A stretch of DNA of 64,000 nucleotides from Anaerolineaceae bacterium. Lineage in GTDB: Bacteria; Chloroflexota; Anaerolineae; Aggregatilineales; Phototrophicaceae. The stretch lies in NCBI GenBank assembly GCA_002702065.1, contig NZXX01000001.1:682001-746000 (forward strand), in the 5' to 3' direction. Shown here one piece after another: positions 58,585-64,000 of this stretch (the first letter of the stretch is position 1; each line of letters opens with the position of its first letter). The notes beneath the pieces are model-generated. The model was not told the origin of the DNA. It made no database searches and saw only the letters and a program-made list of their open reading frames with translations. The translations under genes were made by a program, and so were the position numbers.

Positions 58585-60873
58585 ATGAGTTCAATTTTGG
58601 ACGTGGTTTTGCTTTTCAGCATTATCGCGCATGTCCTCCTGCTGGGCTACCTGCAATGGAATGCTGCTCCGGCTCGGTTGCGCCCCGTCTGGTTACAGTT
58701 TTCCGTGTTGTGTTCACTGCTGGCATCGGTCATCTGGCTGCTGCCCGAAACGGTGTCACTGCCGGGAGCGTTCAGTCGGGGCTTTTTGAGCACGTTCGCG
58801 CTGGGGTGGATGTTTGTTACGTACGGGCGATATGCCCTGCGCGACGCGCTGAACCAGCGTGGCAGGCTGTGGCTGCTGAGTATCCTGTGGCCGGTGGGCA
58901 TGCTGGTGGCTGTGTTTGTAACAGAACCTGCTTTTGTGCGCGTTGGCGAACCGGGATGGCTGCTGACCGTGTTCAGCGGGTTGGACTTACCCGGCCTGGT
59001 CGCGCTGGCAGGTCTGGCTGCTTCTGCGATTCTGCTTCTCATTTTGCTGTTCTATACCTTCTATTCAGCCAGTCTGCCAGAGATTGCCAACCGGGCCTTG
59101 TACTGGGTGTTAACGACAGCGACGCTAACGGTAGGGGTGCTGCTGTATATCAGTGGTGTCGATGTGCTGCAACCGTTGGGGCCGCTGGTTGTACTGCTGG
59201 CGCTGACGGGTGCCGCTTATGCCCATGCTTCGCACCGTGTGTTCGACATTCGCGGTGGTTTGGTGGCGGCGCTGCGGACGCTGGTGCTGGTGGTGGTGAC
59301 TGCTGCCATTATCCTGTTCACGCTTCTGATCGCCGATAACCTGCGAATCGAATCTGGGAACGATTATGTCCTGGCTTTGTTGCTGCTGGCGCTGCTGGCG
59401 GCGGCGTTCCTGGTTATAACGCGGCAGTTTCTGGTGCTGCTGGTGCGTCTGTTCTGGCCGGGTGACAGCCCAACGCGGGCGACTCGGCAGTACAGCCAGC
59501 AGGTCTCCAAAGCCGTTGAATTGAGCGAGCTGATTCAGATTGCGACGGATACGCTTAATCAGGTGATGCGCGTTCGTCGTTCCGGCATGATTCTGGTGAA
59601 TGACACCGGGATTGACTCGAATCGGATCGGCATTGTGGTGATGAAGGAAGCGGGTGCTGGCAATGACTTGCGCGGGCATCTTTCGCGTACCAGCCCGATC
59701 TACGAATGGCTCGCCGTCAGAAGGCTGCCATTGTCGCAATATGACCTGGCCTATGGTGCGCGCTTTCGCGATGTGGAAATAGCCGAACGTCAGTTTTTCG
59801 GCAGTCTGCGGATGAACGCCTACGCGCCGATCATTGTTGAAGACGCCATGATCGGTATTCTGATGTGCGGCCCGCGCCTGAATGATGCGCCACTTAGCAA
59901 TGCTGACCTGGAAATGCTGGCGACGATGGCGGACCAGACAGGTGTCGCCTTACGCAATTCCCGCGCGGTGGCCGACCTCAAGCATCTGAATGCGACGATG
60001 CAGGCGCTGAACCGGGAACTGGAAGAAGCCAACCTGCAATACGAAAAGCTGGATTCCGTGAAGACGGATTTTATCACCATTGCCAGCCATGAACTGCGTA
60101 CGCCGCTGGCTCAGATTCGCGGCTATGTGGATATTCTGGACACGCTGAACGAGCAGGGGTTGCTCGATCAGGACCAGGTGAGCGGCATGGTCGACCATCT
60201 GCGCAAGGCGACCGAACGTACCGAAGACCTGCTGGCGGCTATGCTCGATGTCAGCCAGCTTGATGTGGATGCGATGGACCTGCGTTTTGCCGAGGCCGCG
60301 CCGGAAAGTATTGTGCGCATGGCGATCGAACCGCTGACCGAGCATATCAAGCGGCGCAAGCTCACCCTGTCTGCGCGTGGCTTACGCAGCCTGCCCATCA
60401 TTCTGTGCGATATGCAGCGGCTGGTGCAGGCGATTCGCAACATCGTGACCAATGCGATTAAATTCACGCCGGACGGTGGACGCATTGACATTACTGGCAG
60501 TGTGAAAAAGGATGAAGCCGGGAACGATTATATCCTGATGGTCATATCCGATACCGGCGTTGGCATTGATCAGCCCGACCTGGAGCTTATCTTTGAGAAA
60601 TTTTATCGCGCTTATGATCCGTCGCTGCACTCTACGGGCAGCTACAAATTTATGGGTGCCGGACCGGGGCTGGGGCTGACGATTGCGCGGGGTGTGATTG
60701 AAAGTCACGGTGGTAAGGTGTGGGCCGAGAGCAGCGGCCACAACATGGAAACGTATCCGGGGACGACTTTTTACATCTGGCTGCCCCTGATTCCGCCGGA
60801 AGATACCCGCCGCATCGCCATTGACGACACGGGCGACCGCAACCCGACGCCGGTTCGTCGCCCCGCACTCTAA
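58585..60873 (+). CDS. Sensor histidine kinase (7TM, GAF, HisKA, HATPase)
   Basis: A 762-residue kinase. The N-terminus has about seven or eight membrane helices (about 5-280), resembling the His_kinase N-terminal 7TM sensors. A GAF-like domain follows (about 300-460, LNQVMRVRRSGMILVN, LEMLATMADQTGVALRNS), then a coiled coil. HisKA has ASHELRTPLAQIRGYVDIL (phospho-acceptor His near 503). HATPase has NIVTNAIKFTPDGG, ISDTGVGIDQ and GAGPGLGLTIARG. The neighbouring regulator may be its partner; no receiver gene is adjacent. Confidence 0.9.
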   Translation: MSSILDVVLLFSIIAHVLLLGYLQWNAAPARLRPVWLQFSVLCSLLASVIWLLPETVSLPGAFSRGFLSTFALGWMFVTYGRYALRDALNQRGRLWLLSILWPVGMLVAVFVTEPAFVRVGEPGWLLTVFSGLDLPGLVALAGLAASAILLLILLFYTFYSASLPEIANRALYWVLTTATLTVGVLLYISGVDVLQPLGPLVVLLALTGAAYAHASHRVFDIRGGLVAALRTLVLVVVTAAIILFTLLIADNLRIESGNDYVLALLLLALLAAAFLVITRQFLVLLVRLFWPGDSPTRATRQYSQQVSKAVELSELIQIATDTLNQVMRVRRSGMILVNDTGIDSNRIGIVVMKEAGAGNDLRGHLSRTSPIYEWLAVRRLPLSQYDLAYGARFRDVEIAERQFFGSLRMNAYAPIIVEDAMIGILMCGPRLNDAPLSNADLEMLATMADQTGVALRNSRAVADLKHLNATMQALNRELEEANLQYEKLDSVKTDFITIASHELRTPLAQIRGYVDILDTLNEQGLLDQDQVSGMVDHLRKATERTEDLLAAMLDVSQLDVDAMDLRFAEAAPESIVRMAIEPLTEHIKRRKLTLSARGLRSLPIILCDMQRLVQAIRNIVTNAIKFTPDGGRIDITGSVKKDEAGNDYILMVISDTGVGIDQPDLELIFEKFYRAYDPSLHSTGSYKFMGAGPGLGLTIARGVIESHGGKVWAESSGHNMETYPGTTFYIWLPLIPPEDTRRIAIDDTGDRNPTPVRRPAL

Positions 60874-60876
60874 TAT

Positions 60877-60909
60877 AAAAAAAGCCACCCTCCCGGTGTG
60901 GAGCGTGGC
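60877..60909 (-). terminator. Intrinsic terminator of rplS
   Basis: On the minus strand GCCAC and CTCC pair with GGAG and GTGGC around a small loop, followed by seven T residues (A run at 60877-60883). It sits 29 bases after the rplS stop and at the end of the convergent kinase gene. Confidence 0.75.
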
Positions 60910-60938
60910 AAACAGTCGGTGCTGCGGTGTATCAAAGC

Positions 60939-61286
60939 CTAGCGGCGTTCTTTCAGACGTGCCGCTTTGCCTCGACGTTGGCGCATGTAGTAGAGCTGGG
61001 CACGGCGTACTTTCGCGCGGCGCAGAACTTCAATTTTTTCCACGCGCGGGCTTTTCAAAAGAAAAGTACGCTCGACACCAATGCTGTGGCTGGCGATGCG
61101 GCGCACGGTAAAGTTGGCTTCGTTACCGCCCCGGCGCAGACGGATCACCACGCCCTGGAAAACCTGAATACGCTCACGATCACCTTCAACGATACGCACA
61201 TGTACTTTCACGGTATCGCCAGCAGCCAACTGCGGGTGATCGCGCGTGGGCGTTTGCTCGACCAGATATTGAACAAGGTCTGTCAC
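60939..61286 (-). CDS. rplS: 50S ribosomal protein L19
   Basis: A 115-residue L19. [48 protein letters not shown] and [20 protein letters not shown] are the family's diagnostic stretches. It sits at the 30S-50S interface. It has its own promoter (61341-61370) and a short leader containing a hairpin with a T run. The usual trmD-rimM-rpsP neighbours are absent. Confidence 0.97.
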   Translation of the reverse strand: MTDLVQYLVEQTPTRDHPQLAAGDTVKVHVRIVEGDRERIQVFQGVVIRLRRGGNEANFTVRRIASHSIGVERTFLLKSPRVEKIEVLRRAKVRRAQLYYMRQRRGKAARLKERR

Positions 61287-61300
61287 TGTCCTGTCCCTTC

Positions 61301-61322
61301 AAAAAAAGACGCCCAAAGGCGT
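61301..61322 (-). terminator. Hairpin plus T run in the rplS leader (attenuator or upstream terminator)
   Basis: Minus strand: ACGCC-TTTG-GGCGT, then C and seven T residues (A run at 61301-61307). It lies downstream of the rplS -10 box, within the leader, and also downstream of the NUDIX stop. It could end NUDIX transcription or attenuate rplS. Confidence 0.55.
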
Positions 61323-61340
61323 GACGAACGGAGTGGACCG

Positions 61341-61370
61341 ATTATAGCATGGGGCAGGCGAAGCGGACAA
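61341..61370 (-). promoter_or_regulatory. Promoter of rplS
   Basis: Minus strand TTGTCC (61370-61365), an 18-base spacer and TATAAT (61346-61341) with an extended -10 (TGC). Transcript start near 61334, leader about 48 bases. Confidence 0.6.
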
Positions 61371-61374
61371 GGGT

Positions 61375-61899
61375 CTACAAGTGCAGACTTCGGGCCACCT
61401 TTAACAGACCAATGATGGATTTTCCGTCGACGATTTCCTGCCGCTCGATCATCGACAAGGCCTCTGTCAACGGCACACGCACCATCTCGACAAACTCGTC
61501 ATGATCCTGTTGCAAGGGGGCAGGGGTAAGGTCCTGCGCCAGATACAGGTAGATATACTCTGTGGTGTAGCCGGGGGCGGTGTAATAACCCCCCATCGGT
61601 TGCAGGCTGCCGGGTTGATAGCCTGTTTCTTCTCGCAGCTCGCGTATGGCACAGTCTTCCGGCAGTTCATCCGGTTCGAGTAAGCCAGCCGGGATTTCAT
61701 ACAGGCTGTCGCCGGCGCCAATGCGATACTGGCGCACCAGCAGTACCTGCTGCTCATCATCCAGTGCGACGATGGCGACGGCGCCTGTGTGTTCGATCAG
61801 TTCCCGAATGGCTTTGTCGCCATCTGGCAGGCTGATTTCATACAGTGCCAGATTGACGACTTTGCCATCATAAATCAGGTGTGTCCGGGTGATGGACAT
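61375..61899 (-). CDS. NUDIX hydrolase, ADP-ribose pyrophosphatase-like
   Basis: A 174-residue NUDIX enzyme. The Nudix box is GLLEPDELPEDCAIRELREE followed by TGY, matching G-x5-E-x7-REUxEExGU. LVRQYRIGAGDSLYEIPAG before it and MGGYYTAPGYTTEY after it are typical of the ADP-ribose/NDP-sugar branch. It hydrolyses nucleoside diphosphate derivatives to prevent their build-up. ATG 61899 overlaps the LysM lipoprotein stop (TGATG), so it is translationally coupled. Confidence 0.92.
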   Translation of the reverse strand: MSITRTHLIYDGKVVNLALYEISLPDGDKAIRELIEHTGAVAIVALDDEQQVLLVRQYRIGAGDSLYEIPAGLLEPDELPEDCAIRELREETGYQPGSLQPMGGYYTAPGYTTEYIYLYLAQDLTPAPLQQDHDEFVEMVRVPLTEALSMIERQEIVDGKSIIGLLKVARSLHL

Positions 61900-62753
61900 C
61901 AAACACCCGGAATAACGATCTGCTGGTTGATGTAGATCAGATTCTGGTTCGTGATCTGCGGGTTGGCGGCCAGAATGGATGACAATGACACGCCATAGCG
62001 CAGCGAGATGCGGAACAGATTCTCACCTTGCATCACGACGTGGATCGTGCCGCCGCCGGGAGGTGGTGGTGGCACGCCCCCGCCCGAACAGTTCGGGATG
62101 GTGATGCGCTGCCCAACCAGAATAATATTGATATTGGCAATGCCATTCACTTGTTGCAGGACATGGACGGTCGTGCCGTAGCGCAGCGAGATGCGGAACA
62201 GATTCTCGCCGGCGGACACGACATGCACGCAGCTGCCACCGCTTGGGGGCGGTTGGGTGACCGGGATGCCAGGCGACGTCGGAATGGCGGTTGGCGGCAG
62301 GGTGGGCACAATCGGCGTGGCAATTGCGTCTGCGGTCATGGTCATTTCGAGCGCTGCCTGCTGGGTGGCGCGTTCAATCAGGTAGGTGGCCGTCATTTCC
62401 GGCGGCTCGATCTGCCCCTGCACATTGGCGCTTTGCTGGGTTTCAGGCTCTGGGGTTTCGATGATCAGCAGCGTCGGCGACGGTGACGGTGCCCCTTGCA
62501 CGATTTCAATCGGAGGCTCCGTTTCTTCGGCGACTTCTTCGGTAATCTCTGCTTCGACAGTTTCTTCCGGTTCGTCAACCGGGGCTTCGGTGGGTGTCGA
62601 GGTTGGAATCGGGATGGGCGTAAAAGTTGCACCCTGCGAAACACTGGTTGCTTGCAGGCTTTCCCCAGCCGATTGAAAACAGCCTGTTGCCAGGAGCAGG
62701 GCAAATAAACAACTCAACGCGATAGCCCCACGTTTCCGGATCTGTCGTAGCAT
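61899..62753 (-). CDS. Lipoprotein with two LysM domains
   Basis: A 284-residue lipoprotein. The signal peptide ends in lipobox LLATGC. A Thr/Pro/Glu-rich linker (about 35-175) precedes two LysM domains (about 180-225: CVHVVSAGENLFRISLRYGTTVHVLQQVNG; about 235-283: IHVVMQGENLFRISLRYG). LysM binds N-acetylglucosamine in peptidoglycan, so it probably tethers to the cell wall. GGAAGGGG precedes the ATG at 62753. Co-transcribed with the NUDIX gene. Confidence 0.88.
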   Translation of the reverse strand: MLRQIRKRGAIALSCLFALLLATGCFQSAGESLQATSVSQGATFTPIPIPTSTPTEAPVDEPEETVEAEITEEVAEETEPPIEIVQGAPSPSPTLLIIETPEPETQQSANVQGQIEPPEMTATYLIERATQQAALEMTMTADAIATPIVPTLPPTAIPTSPGIPVTQPPPSGGSCVHVVSAGENLFRISLRYGTTVHVLQQVNGIANINIILVGQRITIPNCSGGGVPPPPPGGGTIHVVMQGENLFRISLRYGVSLSSILAANPQITNQNLIYINQQIVIPGV

Positions 62754-62842
62754 CAAAGTGCCCCTTCCTCATGCAGCAGGCCCGCAAATATTTATACATG
62801 CCAGTCTACCATCACGCCGGTTTACAGGCAAGCAGCAGTCCC

Positions 62843-63967
62843 TTATGTGGCCTTGTCTGCCAATGGTAAAACGATGGTGACGGTTGTCTGCTGATTGGGA
62901 ACACTATCAATGCTGAGTTCGCCGCCATGAATCTCTGCGATACGCTTGGCGATGGTCAGGCCCAGGCCGGAACCCTGCTGTTCGTAAAACCGGCGGTTGA
63001 ACTGCATATAAGCGCCAACATCGTCGATTTGTTCACTGGTCATCCCCCGGCCCTGATCGGTGACGCGTATGAAGACCTTGTTGTCTTCCTGGGTCACCAC
63101 AGCGCGAACCACCTGCCCATGCTCAGAGAATTTGAAGGCATTGTCGATCAGTTCTTCGACGATCTTTTTGAGGTAATCTTCCAGTATCTGAACGGAGTCC
63201 AGCTCGGAAACTTCTAATTGAAGATCGGCTTCCCGGTCGTGTTCCTGTGCCTTTTGAATCGCCTGATTCTCAATGACGATTTTCGGGTCAGTCGTGATAT
63301 TACTCTTAACGGTTTCGGTGAAGCCCGCGTCGTTGATGGCGATTTCGATCTGCGCATACACCAGGTAATTTTCGACCAGATGATACAGGCGCAGGGCCGC
63401 TTTGTTGATATGCTGGGCCATTTCGCCAATGCGGGCCGGCTCCATTTCGGAGTGGTCCGTAATCAGAATATCGGAGAATCCCAGAATGACCGTCAGGGGC
63501 GTGCGCAGTTCGTGTGGCATCGAGAGGATAATATTGTTGCGCAGCGCTTCGTTGCGACGTTCGGCGTCCTGTTTGACCATCTCTCGTTTGAGCAGGCGTG
63601 TTTCGATGGTTTTGAGCAGTTCTTTGACGGCGAACGGTTTCGTCAGATAATCGTCTGCGCCCTGTTCCATGCCATGACGCCGGTCCAGTTTGTCTGTGCG
63701 TGCCGTCAGAAATATAAAGGGAATGGCAGCGGTGCGGGTTTCTTTCCGAAGTTCTTCCAGCACGGCATAACCGTCGACTTCGGGCATCATAATGTCACAG
63801 ATAATCAGATCGGGTAGATTTTCCCGTGCTTGCTCAATACCAACTCGGCCATTTTCCGCACCAATAACTGTGAAACCTTCGTAGCTGAGCATTTCAATAA
63901 TGTCATTGCGTAAGGATTGCTCATCTTCAACTACGAGAATTTTCTTGAGTGCGTTCCCTTGATTCAT
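62843..63967 (-). CDS. Receiver-histidine kinase hybrid (soluble)
   Basis: A 374-residue protein with an N-terminal receiver (VVEDEQSL, phospho-acceptor Asp in IICDIMMPEVDG, LTARTDK, Lys in YLTKPFA), a HisKA domain with the His in MPHELRTPLTVILGFSDIL, and a HATPase domain (LIDNAFKFSEHG, VTDQGRGM, GSGLGLTIAKR). It has no membrane helix, so it takes its signal from a phosphorelay or another protein. I start at ATG 63967 (MNQGNALKK). It resembles the response-regulator/kinase hybrids at the end of phosphorelays. Confidence 0.92.
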   Translation of the reverse strand: MNQGNALKKILVVEDEQSLRNDIIEMLSYEGFTVIGAENGRVGIEQARENLPDLIICDIMMPEVDGYAVLEELRKETRTAAIPFIFLTARTDKLDRRHGMEQGADDYLTKPFAVKELLKTIETRLLKREMVKQDAERRNEALRNNIILSMPHELRTPLTVILGFSDILITDHSEMEPARIGEMAQHINKAALRLYHLVENYLVYAQIEIAINDAGFTETVKSNITTDPKIVIENQAIQKAQEHDREADLQLEVSELDSVQILEDYLKKIVEELIDNAFKFSEHGQVVRAVVTQEDNKVFIRVTDQGRGMTSEQIDDVGAYMQFNRRFYEQQGSGLGLTIAKRIAEIHGGELSIDSVPNQQTTVTIVLPLADKAT

Positions 63968-64000
63968 GCGCACCACCTTATATTTGAACCTTTAATTCGG

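Overview
The window is about 64 kb of bacterial chromosome, GC-rich (roughly 57-60% in most genes), densely coding, with many ATG/TGA stop-start overlaps, frequent GTG starts and sigma70-type promoters. The gene content points to a member of the Chloroflexota, probably of the Anaerolineae lineage. The signs are Thr/Pro/Glu-rich lipoproteins carrying SH3, CARDB and LysM domains, a stand-alone 4-vinyl-reductase (V4R) domain protein, a Uma2-family protein, MreBCD/RodA together with MinCDE, and a bacterial GlnRS. This assignment is inference from gene content; no rRNA or marker tree was available. No CRISPR array, insertion sequence or prophage is visible.

Layout. 1-9.3 kb: two divergent single-receiver regulators, then a tight operon of regulator, membrane-anchored NERD-domain protein, AddB, AddA and a polytopic membrane protein. 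9.3-13.5 kb (minus): PHP phosphoesterase, GT4 glycosyltransferase, methylglyoxal synthase, SnoaL-like protein and sulfatase. 13.6-21.9 kb: a sensor kinase-like protein lacking the phospho-acceptor His, a two-domain multicopper oxidase, a cytochrome c lipoprotein, a TIM-barrel isomerase, two tandem MFS paralogues and a small jelly-roll protein. 22-30.9 kb: MiaB, V4R protein, SH3/CARDB lipoprotein, a 1053-residue acidic multidomain protein, a methyltransferase and a phosphomannomutase. 30.9-33 kb: an AT-richer stretch on the minus strand with Uma2, a tandem-TIR protein and an unknown protein. 33-38 kb: a Clp/Hsp100 ATPase with a degenerate first ATPase domain, a GH3 enzyme and an OmpR-type regulator. 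38-50.2 kb: tilS, divergent from the morphogenesis and division block mreB-mreC-mreD-PBP2-(membrane protein)-minC-minD-minE-rodA, then gltX. 50.2-55.8 kb: tRNA-Gln(CTG), small accessory genes, tRNA-Gln(TTG) and glnS. 55.8-64 kb: small membrane proteins, an AlbA_2/HATPase regulator with a 7TM-GAF histidine kinase, rplS, a NUDIX hydrolase, a LysM lipoprotein and a receiver-histidine kinase hybrid.

How it fits together: AddAB is the double-strand-break repair helicase-nuclease. The mre/PBP2/RodA genes build the elongation machinery and Min places the septum. GluRS, GlnRS and both tRNA-Gln isoacceptors sit within about 7 kb. Signal transduction is abundant, with three kinase-like proteins, three receiver regulators and a pseudo-receiver protein. 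The least explained items are the 1053-residue protein, whose C-terminus looks like a catalytically dead IS200/Y1 transposase fold, the TIR/Uma2 group, the histidine-less kinase, the half-dead Clp ATPase, and several promoters whose -10 boxes lie only 6-10 bases before the start codon.
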